Position numbers and translations under genes: made by a program. DNA of 19,775 bases from Verrucomicrobia bacterium UBA740. GTDB lineage: Bacteria; Verrucomicrobiota; Kiritimatiellia; RFP12; UBA1067. How positions within the stretch are numbered: the stretch's first letter is position 1; each line of letters begins with the position of its first letter. Location of the stretch: NCBI GenBank assembly GCA_002298665.1, contig DBKW01000045.1, positions 1 through 19,775 of the forward strand. The letters run 5' to 3'. Below the pieces are notes generated by a model. It saw only the letters and a list, made by a program, of their open reading frames with translations. It did not search any database and was not told where the DNA came from. This document shows, piece by piece, positions 7,548 to 16,021 of the stretch.

Positions 7548-8375
7548 TTAGGCCTGGGCGGTTTCTTCCGCCGGGACTTCTTCGGCGCTCGGTTCCACTT
7601 CGACATTGCGGAGACCGTTCAGGAACTCCATCGTCACCGCCGTCATGCGCAGAATCAGTCGGTTGGCATTGTTGCGCAACGCATAGAACACGGTGATTGA
7701 CGGAATGGAAACGCAAAGACCACCCGCCGTCGTCCATAGGGCCTGTCCAATGGAGTTGGCAAGCGCCGCCGCATCGCCCGCGCCGCCTGAAGCCAACGCC
7801 TGGAAGGTCAGAATCATGCCTTGCACCGTACCCAGCAAGCCCAGCGACGGGCCCAAGTTAGAACAGACCGAAATCCAGTTCAAACGCTGCATGAGTTTTT
7901 CCTGTTCAAGGTCGGACGCGGCATTCACCGCCTCCTGCATAACGTCAAAGCCCTCCTCGACATGTTGAAACGCGGACGAGAGGATGTTAGACATGGCCGA
8001 TGGCGTGCTCTGGCAGGCCTCCATCGCGGCCACGATGTCGCCTTCGCTCATGGCCTTTTGCACTTTGTCAATCAGTTTGCCCGGCATCAGCTTTTCCGGC
8101 TTGATCAAAATCGCGCAATCGATTGCAAAGTAGATGGCCAGCATGCCGTCGGCAAACAGAGCGAACCAAAGAAGCATGCCGACTATTCCCGAACCAAACA
8201 CAATGTCATAGAAGCCGCCGCCGGTGGACGAACTCGCGGCCTTCGCGTCCGAATTGACGACTTTTCCGTCCTCGCCGACTATTTCCTGACCAAACGAATT
8301 GAGTGCGGCGACAGGCGCAGCACACGTACCTGCGAAAATTGCGAGGGCAGCCAACGATTTATTTATCTTTGTCAT
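7548..8375 (-). CDS. exbB: MotA/TolQ/ExbB proton channel protein
   Basis: A 275-aa channel subunit that pairs with ExbD to turn proton flow into motion. Residues 1-25 look like a cleavable signal peptide or extra N-terminal helix. Membrane segments lie at about 60-90, 170-192 and 211-232. The conserved pore features GLLGTVQGMI (179-188) and WTTAGGLCVSIPS (214-226) are present. The segment between helix one and two (about 92-165) is the large cytoplasmic domain, and the tail is Glu-rich (EPSAEEVPAEETAQA). The N-terminal signal-like extension is common in ExbB of TPR-linked clusters. It is 45 bp after the small TPR gene, and no promoter is seen in that gap. Confidence 0.92.
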   Translation of the reverse strand: MTKINKSLAALAIFAGTCAAPVAALNSFGQEIVGEDGKVVNSDAKAASSSTGGGFYDIVFGSGIVGMLLWFALFADGMLAIYFAIDCAILIKPEKLMPGKLIDKVQKAMSEGDIVAAMEACQSTPSAMSNILSSAFQHVEEGFDVMQEAVNAASDLEQEKLMQRLNWISVCSNLGPSLGLLGTVQGMILTFQALASGGAGDAAALANSIGQALWTTAGGLCVSIPSITVFYALRNNANRLILRMTAVTMEFLNGLRNVEVEPSAEEVPAEETAQA

Positions 8376-8420
8376 TTTCTTTACTTATTTGTGTTTAGAA
8401 GTTGGAGGAAATTGGACGCC

Positions 8421-9179
8421 TTAAAGATTGCGCGCTTGGGTGCGCAGATTCTCCGCGCGTGCGGCCATGCCCAGTTTGTCAAAACAGGTTGCCGCGCGTT
8501 GCATGGCCGTCTGACGCGCCGACCGGCAAGGCTCGTCCATGTACATTAAAACGACGCGCAGATAAGAGTCCGTCAGCGCTTTGCGATACGTATCCGCTCC
8601 TTCCGGACCGGCGGCCAAAATCATATCCCCGCGCATCACAAGTGCATCCGCGCTGGACGCACGATCGCCCTTTTCCACGGCGAGACGCAAGCAGTTCTCG
8701 AGTTGCGTCTTTTTGCCGAGTTTCAAGAGAACCTGCCAGTAGGAAGGCGCCAATTCGCCCTTGTAAGCCGCTTCGCGATCCTCGTTGATGATGAGTCGCG
8801 CCGCCTTCTCGGCCTCTGCGGCCTTGCTCTCCGCCAAATAGGCGTCGACAAGATAGCGCGCTGCAGGCTTGTCCCAGTACAGCATCTTGTAGGTGCGGAC
8901 GATCTTCTCAAGTATGGCAATGGACGAGGAACCTTTCCCTTCCTTGATAAGGTCGAGGGCGCGATCGAAGTCCTTGGGTTTTTCGATCTCGAGATCCGTG
9001 ACATCCTGCAACTTGAACTCGACCGTGGTGTTCTTGAATGTCAAAGAATAGCTTTTTGCGCGCGCATTCCAGGTAATGTCGCCGGACTTCGCGCCTTGGC
9101 TCGTCCGGATTGTGCCGGGGATTGCCCAGAGTGTCGAGACCGCAAGAATTGCAGATGCTGCAATTGTCATTTTATTCAT
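8421..9179 (-). CDS. Secreted TPR-like protein of the ExbBD operon
   Basis: A 252-aa exported protein with a signal peptide (MNKMTIAASAILAVSTLWA, cleavage near 19). After a short beta-rich N-terminal part (about 25-65, containing a LTFKNTTVEFKLQDV-like stretch), the rest is helical with degenerate TPR-like repeats: ALDLIKEGKGSSSIAILEKI, YLVDAYLAESKAAEAEKAAR, and a last one near the C-terminus (AATCFDKLGMAARAENLR). The start at 9179 is supported by AAGGAG seven bases upstream. The frame is open to 9290, but that part lies inside the preceding gene. It overlaps the large TPR gene by eight bases, so the two are coupled. Probably a periplasmic scaffold for the motor. I know of no named family for it. 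Confidence 0.82.
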   Translation of the reverse strand: MNKMTIAASAILAVSTLWAIPGTIRTSQGAKSGDITWNARAKSYSLTFKNTTVEFKLQDVTDLEIEKPKDFDRALDLIKEGKGSSSIAILEKIVRTYKMLYWDKPAARYLVDAYLAESKAAEAEKAARLIINEDREAAYKGELAPSYWQVLLKLGKKTQLENCLRLAVEKGDRASSADALVMRGDMILAAGPEGADTYRKALTDSYLRVVLMYMDEPCRSARQTAMQRAATCFDKLGMAARAENLRTQARNL

Positions 9180-12100
9180 GTTGTGCTCCTTCAGATTGTG
9201 CTGTTCCCGCCGTGTTGGTTTCCGCTGCCACCGTTCCAAGGGCCTTCGCCTTGTTGAGGCTGTTTTGGACTTCGGTGCGCGCTTTGCCATCCGGGAAGTA
9301 CTTCATATACTCTCCTCCAAACAACAAGACGTCCGATGCCTGCGAATCGCCCATCGCCGACAAAAGCGGCAGGAGCGTTTCATAGGCGCGCTCGAGATTG
9401 CGTTTTTCGCCTTCCGACATCTTCTCGAATGGATGTTCCTCCGTGGGCCGGCGCGCCTGCAGAAACGCCTTCAGTCCCGCAGCCGTCAGTTCGCGCGTTT
9501 CGGCGGCGCGATCCTCGAGCCCCATCTCTTCTTCCGCGCGCATGCGCTTTACACGGATGTCGGCGGACATCAAGTCAACGGCGTCCTGTTCCCATTGGGG
9601 CTTCTTGCGCCAATAGCCGCGCAGTTTCTTGACGGCCCCGATCGCCGCGCCGAAATATTTCGCACGCAAAGCATCGTCCTTCTCGACGCGCCCCTGCTCG
9701 GAGGCGACTTCCGCCAAGAGCAAATTGGCGTCCGCCGCAATCGCCAACCGCGACATGCGCTCGTCCTCCAGGAAAGCGTCCAGCGCGTCACGGGCTTCCG
9801 CATAGGCTTTTTGACGGTAAAGGGCCTGCGCCTGCCCCAGTCGGGCTTTCGCGACGACTTGAATCTGGTTCGTGCCGGCTTTGGCGATTGCCTTGTCGAA
9901 AGCTTGATGGGCCAGCTCCCAGCTCTTCGCGTTGACAAGAGCCTCGCCTGCGTCGACAAACTGGTTCGCCGTGTAGGCGCCGTCCGTATTCAACATCTCG
10001 CGATAGACGTCCGTCCCTTCTTGCGTCAAACCCATCTCGATAAGGCTGCGTGCAAGACGCGGCTTGGCGTTCTTCGCCTCATCCGAATCGGGGAATTCGC
10101 GCGAAAGACGATCCAGTGCCGCCTTTGACTGGGCAAGCTCGCCAAGCGCCGTATAGAGCCCTCCGAGCTTGACGTAAGCGGCCTTCGCATACTTTCCTTT
10201 TGGGAAAGTCTTCACGTATTGCTCAAGGCAGTCCGCCGCTTTTTTGCGGAACGCGGGCAGCTTGTCGGCGGGCTTGGTAAGGCGCGACCAGCACTCGCCG
10301 GCCAAATAAAGGGCCGCTTCCTTGAGTTCGCGATATTTCTCTTTGTCTTCGGCGGTAACGGACGGATCGGCAAGTTTCTTGTCCGCCTTCTTGGCGAAGG
10401 ACTGGAACTGTTGGATGCCGCGGATGATTTGAGCCGAGCCATGCTTCAACTGCTTCTCTACGGCCTCCGGCGTCGTGTTCGTTTCCGCCGTCTTGAAGAT
10501 GTCAAGTCCATCCTTCTGGTACATCATGGCCAGTTTCATCTGCGCCTGCATGCTCTGCAAAGGCGACTTTTCAACTGCCACGTAGCGCGAGAGCGTTGAA
10601 AGCGCCTTGTCGCGTTCTCCCAGATCCTCGTAGCACACGGAAAGCTGCGAAAGGGAAAACGCGTACTGCGTCGAATTGGTGTAATAGGAATCTATTACGT
10701 TGTAGTAGTCGATTGCTTCGCGCAACTTCCCGGCCTTCTGCGCTTCATATGCCATCGTCGAGGCCGTTACGGGCGCCTGCACGTGTTTGCGGTAATTCAC
10801 CACGAACATCTTGTAGAGATTCGCGGCCCGCGCACCATCCCCGTACGACTTCTCCTTCGCCGCAAGACGCAAAACCGCATTCCCCGCCTCCGTCATCATT
10901 GCGCGGTCCGGATAATCGGCAAAACGTTCGGCCAGATAACCTTCGACGGCGTCCGCGTCCAGACGCAAATCCGTCCTTTTGGCTTTTTCGTCTTCCCTGA
11001 GCCGGACGATCTGGTCCAGATAGGCTGTGGCGAGATTCTCGATTGCGCGGATCGATTCGTCACACTCGGGATTGGCGGCCAGCACGATATAATACTCCTT
11101 TATCGCCCCCTCATAGTCTCCCTCTGCGAGCTTGTCATCCGCCACCTTGAACTGCATAGCCCGCACCTTGGCGATTTGCTCGGGTGTCACGTTCGTCTTG
11201 ATCTTCGCATGGTAGGTCTTTTCCGCAAACAGGCGGATCTTTTCCGCCAGATCGCCCGCGGGGGCCGCCCATGTGGATTCGGGATACTGGATGAAGACGT
11301 TGAGCGCATGGTTGTAGGCGCCCGCTCCGTTGCGCTTGCCGTTCTTGGTCTTCGCGCCGAACAGAAGATCCTTTATCAGGTTGTCGTTGCGCGGCGACTT
11401 TTTGTATTCGGCCTGCGCTTCTTGCCACATCATGTCCGCCAGCAAATAGCGGCAGGTGGGCATGGGCGAGAGTTTGAGCAACCCCAGTTTGCCTTCCGGA
11501 TCCGCCTCTTTGATGGACTTGTGCAGTTCGGCCAATTGGTCCATGTAATCGTCGATTGTCCCCTGCGCGCGATCGAGACGGCCGCTGAGCAGCTCCATGT
11601 GCGCCTTCATCGCGATGGCGCGCCCGAAATAGACGGGCTTGTCCTGCTTCCACAAAAGTTTATCGATGTACTTGCGCGCGCCGTCCAGATACGGCTTGCG
11701 CTTCTTGACGTCCTTGGTCTGCTCCGCCAGACGCAGATACATGTCCGCCGTCTCGCTCGCGATGTTGCACCAGGTGTTGTCATCCTCGTCGGACGCCTTG
11801 GGGTTGATATTGTCGAGAAGACCCTCGTAGATGCGGCAGGCGCCCTCGAAATCCTTGGCCATCACAAGAATCTGGCCGTACTGATAGCTCGCCTGTCGGT
11901 GGAAATCCTTCAACGCTTTTGTGGGCTTGGGGTACTTCTTGAAGAACTCATTGTAGATCTTCTCGCAGTCCGCTTTGCGTCCGCGCGCGAAATAGTTGTT
12001 GGCGACTTCAAGACGCGCCGCCCAGAACTTTGGGCCGTTCCGGTCGGGAAGCGCGGCAATCATCTTCTCCGCCTCTTCGAACTTGTTCAAGCTGAGAAGG

Positions 12101-12369
12101 CCGCGAATCTCCAGAGCGAAAAACTGCGCTTCGCTCTCCGGCCACTTCTTCTTGGTCGCGGCGATGACGGGCTCGGCGAAATCCGGATAGCCGTTGTTGA
12201 TGAGGGCTTCGACATAGCGGATTTCAAAACGAAGAGCCTCGTCCTCTTTTGTTTCCGCGGACGCATCGCCCGCGTTCTCCGCGTCGGCGGCGCAAAGACC
12301 CGGCATTGTGCTTGCGAACACGCCGCACACAAACAGACCGAAGGCTTTTCCTAACTTTATTCTAATCAT
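9172..12369 (-). CDS. Large periplasmic TPR-repeat protein
   Basis: A 1065-aa exported protein with a signal peptide (hydrophobic residues 10-22, likely cleavage after LCA at about 27) followed by an almost continuous array of helical tetratricopeptide repeats to the C-terminus. Several repeats have the YPxS/FPxS signature seen in CpoB/YbgF and BamD, for example FPKGKYAKAAY (about 718-728), FPDSDEAKNA (about 757-766) and YPESTWAAPA. No transmembrane anchor or lipobox is visible, so it should be free in the periplasm or bound to a partner. The ATG at 12369 is chosen because the upstream GTG in frame at 12384 lies on top of the -10 box. First gene of the nine-gene operon. TPR arrays usually assemble protein complexes; here the partner is probably the ExbBD/toroid complex or an outer-membrane protein. 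Confidence 0.88.
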   Translation of the reverse strand: MIRIKLGKAFGLFVCGVFASTMPGLCAADAENAGDASAETKEDEALRFEIRYVEALINNGYPDFAEPVIAATKKKWPESEAQFFALEIRGLLSLNKFEEAEKMIAALPDRNGPKFWAARLEVANNYFARGRKADCEKIYNEFFKKYPKPTKALKDFHRQASYQYGQILVMAKDFEGACRIYEGLLDNINPKASDEDDNTWCNIASETADMYLRLAEQTKDVKKRKPYLDGARKYIDKLLWKQDKPVYFGRAIAMKAHMELLSGRLDRAQGTIDDYMDQLAELHKSIKEADPEGKLGLLKLSPMPTCRYLLADMMWQEAQAEYKKSPRNDNLIKDLLFGAKTKNGKRNGAGAYNHALNVFIQYPESTWAAPAGDLAEKIRLFAEKTYHAKIKTNVTPEQIAKVRAMQFKVADDKLAEGDYEGAIKEYYIVLAANPECDESIRAIENLATAYLDQIVRLREDEKAKRTDLRLDADAVEGYLAERFADYPDRAMMTEAGNAVLRLAAKEKSYGDGARAANLYKMFVVNYRKHVQAPVTASTMAYEAQKAGKLREAIDYYNVIDSYYTNSTQYAFSLSQLSVCYEDLGERDKALSTLSRYVAVEKSPLQSMQAQMKLAMMYQKDGLDIFKTAETNTTPEAVEKQLKHGSAQIIRGIQQFQSFAKKADKKLADPSVTAEDKEKYRELKEAALYLAGECWSRLTKPADKLPAFRKKAADCLEQYVKTFPKGKYAKAAYVKLGGLYTALGELAQSKAALDRLSREFPDSDEAKNAKPRLARSLIEMGLTQEGTDVYREMLNTDGAYTANQFVDAGEALVNAKSWELAHQAFDKAIAKAGTNQIQVVAKARLGQAQALYRQKAYAEARDALDAFLEDERMSRLAIAADANLLLAEVASEQGRVEKDDALRAKYFGAAIGAVKKLRGYWRKKPQWEQDAVDLMSADIRVKRMRAEEEMGLEDRAAETRELTAAGLKAFLQARRPTEEHPFEKMSEGEKRNLERAYETLLPLLSAMGDSQASDVLLFGGEYMKYFPDGKARTEVQNSLNKAKALGTVAAETNTAGTAQSEGAQHE

Positions 12370-12375
12370 ACCACT

Positions 12376-12404
12376 AGTATACACTTTACGCGCCGCGATT
12401 ACAA
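12376..12404 (-). promoter_or_regulatory. Promoter of the TPR-ExbBD-Lol operon
   Basis: Read on the minus strand: -35 TTGTAA (12404-12399), 17-bp spacer, -10 TATACT (12381-12376). The -10 ends six bases before the ATG at 12369, so the transcript would start at the A of the start codon or within a base of it. No ribosome-binding sequence fits between. I see no other promoter within the operon. Confidence 0.68.
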
Positions 12405-12418
12405 GCGTTTTTTTGCAA

Positions 12419-12448
12419 GAACAAGAGCGCCCAACGGCGCTCTTGTTC
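12419..12448. terminator. Perfect 13-bp hairpin after pgi
   Basis: GAACAAGAGCGCC and its exact complement flank a four-base loop (12432-12435). It lies 24 bases past the pgi stop and just upstream of the operon promoter, the right place for a pgi terminator. On the transcribed (minus) strand it is followed by CTTGCAAAAAAA rather than a T tract, so it does not fit the classic intrinsic terminator. It could act as a 3'-end stabiliser or a weak or factor-assisted terminator. Confidence 0.5.
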
Positions 12449-12472
12449 CCGAATCCGCCCTCACGGAAGGAT

Positions 12473-14086
12473 TTATCTCTTCAACGCCTTGCGATAGCGC
12501 GCGATGAGTTGGTTCGTCGAAGCGTCATGCTGGCCGCCGGGCTCCGTCGCCGTCAAATCGGCGAGCACGCCCTTGGCCAGGACCTTGCCGAGCTGCACGC
12601 CCCACTGGTCGAAGCTGTAGATGTTCCAGATCACACCCTGCGTGAACACCTTGTGCTCATAGAGTGCGACAAGCGCGCCCAGCGTCTCCGGCGTCAACTC
12701 GCGCGCCAGCAAGGTGTTCGTCGGCTTGTTGCCTTCGAACGTCTTGAACGGCACCAGGTTCTCGGGGACACCCTCCGCGCGGCACTCCTCGGCGCTCTTG
12801 CCGAACGCCAGCGCCTCGGTCTGCGCGAACATGTTGGCCATGAGCTTGTCGTGCAAATCGCCGATCGGATTGTGCGTCTTGGCGAATCCGATGAAATCGC
12901 ACGGAATCAGGTGCGTCCCCTGGTGGATGAGCTGATAGAACGAATGCTGTCCGTTCGTGCCCGGCTCGCCCCACTCGATCGGTCCCGTCGTGTACGTCAC
13001 CTTTTCGCCGTTCTTGTCCACGCTCTTGCCGTTGGACTCCATGTCCATCTGCTGCAGATAGGCCGGGAAGCGCGACAGGTACTGGTCGTACGGCAACACG
13101 CAGTAGCTCTCGGCGCCGTAGCCGTTCGCATACAGAATGCCCAGCAACGCCAAAATGACCGGCATGTTCTTCTCGAACGGCGCCGTGCGGAAGTGGCAGT
13201 CCATCTTGTAGTATCCGTCCAGAAGACGGTCGAAGTTCTTGCGTCCGATGGCGATCATCAGCGAAAGCCCGATGGCCGAGGGAAGCGAATAGCGCCCGCC
13301 GACCCAGTCCCAGAATCCGAACATGTTCTTCACGTCGATGCCGAACGCCGCGACTTCCTTCTCCGCCGTCGAGACCGCCACGAAGTGCTTGGCCACCGCC
13401 TTCTCATCGCCCAGACGCTGGACGAGCCACGCCTTGGCCGCCTCGGCGTTGGACATCGTCTCCTGCGTCGTGAACGTCTTCGAGGCGACGATGAACAGCG
13501 TCTGGTCGGCCTTGACTTGGCGGAGCGTCTCCGCCAGATGGGTCGAATCGACGTTGGAAACGAAGTAGTACTTCAGCGAGCGCTTCGAGTAGGCCGTGAG
13601 CGCGATGTTCGCCATGACGGGACCCAGATCGCTGCCGCCGATGCCGATGTTCACCACATATTTGATCTTCTTGCCCGTGTGCCCGCGCCACGCGCCCGAA
13701 CGCACCGCGTCCGTGAAATCGCCCATGCGCGCCAGAACGTCGCGCACGTCCGGCATGACGTCGTGTCCATCGACGAAAATCTTCGCTTCCGGATCCCGGT
13801 TGCGCAGTGCCGTGTGGAGCACCGCGCGATTCTCCGTCACGTTGATTTTCTGGCCCGTGAACATCTTCTCGATCTCTTCCTTGAGATGGGAGGCTTCCGC
13901 CAGCGCCAGCAGCGCCTTCATCGTCTCCGCGTCGATGCGGTTCTTGGAATAGTCCAGGAACCACCCCGCCGCCTCGAGCGAAAACTTCTTCGCGCGGCCC
14001 GGATTCTCGGCAAACAGTTCTTTTATCGTCTTTGTCTGGTTCTTGTCGATGAGTTCATCGACTTTTTCCCATGCTTTCGCGTCCAT
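12473..14086 (-). CDS. pgi: Glucose-6-phosphate isomerase
   Basis: A 537-aa cytosolic enzyme interconverting glucose 6-phosphate and fructose 6-phosphate in glycolysis and gluconeogenesis, near the usual 545-550 aa length of the long bacterial type. Substrate and catalytic motifs are clear: NIGIGGSDLGP (146-156), SKTFTTQETMSNA (202-214), E350 in MDMESNGK, H381 in GTNGQHSFYQ, and K501 in FDQWGVQLGK. The second family signature normally reads GVExxK; here the Glu is Gln498. The catalytic lysine is kept, so activity is expected. Ribosome site AAGGAGAG lies five bases before the ATG. It sits 80 bp after the M28 gene. Weak promoter-like sequence only, so it may be read through from the parB cluster. 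Confidence 0.96.
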   Translation of the reverse strand: MDAKAWEKVDELIDKNQTKTIKELFAENPGRAKKFSLEAAGWFLDYSKNRIDAETMKALLALAEASHLKEEIEKMFTGQKINVTENRAVLHTALRNRDPEAKIFVDGHDVMPDVRDVLARMGDFTDAVRSGAWRGHTGKKIKYVVNIGIGGSDLGPVMANIALTAYSKRSLKYYFVSNVDSTHLAETLRQVKADQTLFIVASKTFTTQETMSNAEAAKAWLVQRLGDEKAVAKHFVAVSTAEKEVAAFGIDVKNMFGFWDWVGGRYSLPSAIGLSLMIAIGRKNFDRLLDGYYKMDCHFRTAPFEKNMPVILALLGILYANGYGAESYCVLPYDQYLSRFPAYLQQMDMESNGKSVDKNGEKVTYTTGPIEWGEPGTNGQHSFYQLIHQGTHLIPCDFIGFAKTHNPIGDLHDKLMANMFAQTEALAFGKSAEECRAEGVPENLVPFKTFEGNKPTNTLLARELTPETLGALVALYEHKVFTQGVIWNIYSFDQWGVQLGKVLAKGVLADLTATEPGGQHDASTNQLIARYRKALKR

Positions 14087-14166
14087 TTCTTCTCTCCTTG
14101 GATTGTGAAGTTAAACTCCGTTCAAATTCGTTCCCTGCCGCGTTAGCCGCGTTGCGCGAACCCTCC

Positions 14167-15021
14167 TCAACGCGCCAGCCCCCCAAGCAGCGTCGTGACG
14201 AGTTCGCCGGCGAAAAGAAGCGACTCCTCCGACAGCTTGTCCACCGTGTCGTGCGGCGTGTGCCAGTAGGGAAGCGGCCGCGCCGACGACATCCCGATCA
14301 GATCGACCGCGCGGTAGCCGGCCTCCAAAAAAGGCACGTGATCGTCTATGAGCGTATCCCGGGCCGACCTGACGCGATCGGACTTGCCCAAATGCCGCGC
14401 CACCCGGGCGACGGCCCGCCGCAAACCCGCGTGCCCGTTCTTGGGAACCGAAACGACGAGATCCTTTCCGCCCAACATGTCCAGACAGAGCACCGCGCGG
14501 ACTTTCGCCCCGCGCGCCTTCATCTTGGCCGCCAAATGCCGAGACCCCCAGAGCCCGTCATTCTCCCCGTACGACTCCATGCACTCCTCGCCGTCCACCC
14601 ACGCCAAAAGCACGTTGCAGGCCGTCGGACGGTTCCGGTAGAGAAGTCCCGCGAGCGAAACCAGGAGCCCCGACGTGCTCGCCCCGTCGTCCGCCCCCGG
14701 ACAGTCCACGCCCGGCTTCGTGTCGTAATGCGAAAGGAGAATGATCCACTCCGCCTCGTCCGAAACGACGAACGCAGACTCCACGTTCACCATCGTTTTC
14801 CTGCCCCGGGGCGTCTCGGCCTCGAAGCGGTCCAGTACCGCGTCCGCCCCCGTCGAGCTGACGGCGTCCAGCAAGTAGTACGCCGCGCGCCGGCCGCCCG
14901 GCGTGCCCGCGTCCCGCGGCGTATGCGATTCGACAAGACCCGCCGCGCACGCGTGCGCGGCCTTCGCCTCGGCCGGCGAAAAGACAAGCGCGCCCAGAAC
15001 TAGACAAGACCCGAGGAACAT
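14167..15021 (-). CDS. M28 family, glutaminyl-peptide cyclotransferase-like
   Basis: A 284-aa exported zinc enzyme (signal peptide about 1-20, LVLGALVFSPAEAKA). The fold is M28 aminopeptidase, but details match glutaminyl cyclase, which turns N-terminal Gln into pyroglutamate. Matches are the zinc ligands D111 (PGADDGAS), E146 (DGEECM) and H254 (YWHTPHDT), catalytic E145, D181 (LDMLGG), D227 in IDDHVPFLEAG, W253, and the segment GLWGSRHLAAKM (156-167), close to the animal and Bacteroidetes enzymes. Plain M28 aminopeptidases usually lack the WHT and DDHxPFL pair in this form. Three bases separate it from parB and no ribosome site is clear, so translation is probably coupled. Cyclase likelier than peptidase; only an assay would settle it. 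Confidence 0.83.
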   Translation of the reverse strand: MFLGSCLVLGALVFSPAEAKAAHACAAGLVESHTPRDAGTPGGRRAAYYLLDAVSSTGADAVLDRFEAETPRGRKTMVNVESAFVVSDEAEWIILLSHYDTKPGVDCPGADDGASTSGLLVSLAGLLYRNRPTACNVLLAWVDGEECMESYGENDGLWGSRHLAAKMKARGAKVRAVLCLDMLGGKDLVVSVPKNGHAGLRRAVARVARHLGKSDRVRSARDTLIDDHVPFLEAGYRAVDLIGMSSARPLPYWHTPHDTVDKLSEESLLFAGELVTTLLGGLAR

Positions 15022-15024
15022 GGA

Positions 15025-16011
15025 TTAGTCTATTTCGACGCCGATCATGCGCAGAACGCGATCCAGTTCGTCGTTGTCGAAGAAATCGATCTCCAGAACG
15101 CCCTTGGAATGCTTGCCGTTCGCGTGCGTGACGCCGCTCGTCAGACGCACGGCGCACCCCAGATGCCGCCGCAACTTGTCGCACAGGGTCCGCACGTACG
15201 CCTCGGGCAGATCGCTCTCGCCCTTCTGGACCTCTTTGACCGGTTCCCGCAGGCGTGCGATCTTCTTCTCGAGCCCCCGCACCGTCAACTGCTCGTTCAC
15301 GCAATCGCGGGCGAACAGGATGCGCTGCTTCTCGTCGTCCACGGACAGCAGCAGCTTGGCGTGCCCCGTCGAAAGCAGGCCGCTTTGGACCAGCGCCTTC
15401 ACTTCTTCCGGCAGCTCCAGCAGGCGGACCGCGTTCGCGACCGTCGCGCGCCCTTTTCCGACGCGTTCGGCGACTTCCTGCTGCGTCAGCCCGAATTGGT
15501 CCTGCAGCGTCTTGTAGCTGACCGCCTCCTCTATCGGGTTGAGGTCCTCGCGCTGCAGGTTCTCGGTCGTCGTCATCGCCGCGGCCGTCAGGTCGTCCAC
15601 GTTGCGCACCACGACCTGGATGCGCTCCCACCCGGCGAGCTGGGCCGCGCGCAGCCGCCGCTCGCCCGCGATAAGCTCCCACTTGCCCGCCGCGTTCCGC
15701 CGCACCGTCGGGGGCTGCACGAGCCCGTTGTTCCGCAGCGATTCGGCCAACTCGCGCAATTCCTCTTCCTTGAAATCGCGCCGCGGTTGGTACGGACTGC
15801 GCGCGATCTCGTTTATGGGCAGCTCGAACGGGGTATCGGCGCGCGCCGGTGCCTCGCGCAAGGCGGGAACGGCCGCTCCGGGACCCGCCTCCGGCGGCTT
15901 GGCCGCGATGAGCGAGTCCAGCCCGCGTCCCAGACCGTGCTTCTTCTCGGAACGCGCGGGGGCTTTTGCGGCCCCCGCGGTCGGTTTCTTGAGAAATTGC
16001 GGATTCTTCAC
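15025..16011 (-). CDS. parB: ParB/Spo0J chromosome-partitioning CTPase
   Basis: A 328-aa ParB that loads at parS, binds CTP and spreads as a clamp to direct origin segregation. The N-terminal ParA-contact motif HGLGRGLDSL (25-34), box I YQPRRDF (74-80), the CTP-binding GERRLRAAQLAG (116-127), ENLQREDLNPIEEA (150-163), a helix-turn-helix (176-201, TQQEVAERVGKGRATVANAV) and a C-terminal dimer domain (about 285-328) are all present. The start is GTG at 16011, with AGGT upstream and 10 bp after the previous stop. An upstream ATG in frame at 16143 would add 44 residues that are only the out-of-frame reading of the neighbour. No parA lies beside it and I find no parS-like TGTTNCACGTGNAACA in the window. 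Confidence 0.95.
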   Translation of the reverse strand: MKNPQFLKKPTAGAAKAPARSEKKHGLGRGLDSLIAAKPPEAGPGAAVPALREAPARADTPFELPINEIARSPYQPRRDFKEEELRELAESLRNNGLVQPPTVRRNAAGKWELIAGERRLRAAQLAGWERIQVVVRNVDDLTAAAMTTTENLQREDLNPIEEAVSYKTLQDQFGLTQQEVAERVGKGRATVANAVRLLELPEEVKALVQSGLLSTGHAKLLLSVDDEKQRILFARDCVNEQLTVRGLEKKIARLREPVKEVQKGESDLPEAYVRTLCDKLRRHLGCAVRLTSGVTHANGKHSKGVLEIDFFDNDELDRVLRMIGVEID

Positions 16012-16021
16012 GGCAAACCTA

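Noticed and set aside
12308..14146. 612-aa plus-strand open frame opposite pgi
   Set aside because: Antisense shadow of pgi, with Arg/Leu-rich low-information sequence and no motif.
14087..14166. Promoter or terminator before pgi
   Set aside because: Only weak -10-like sequences and no stem with a T tract.
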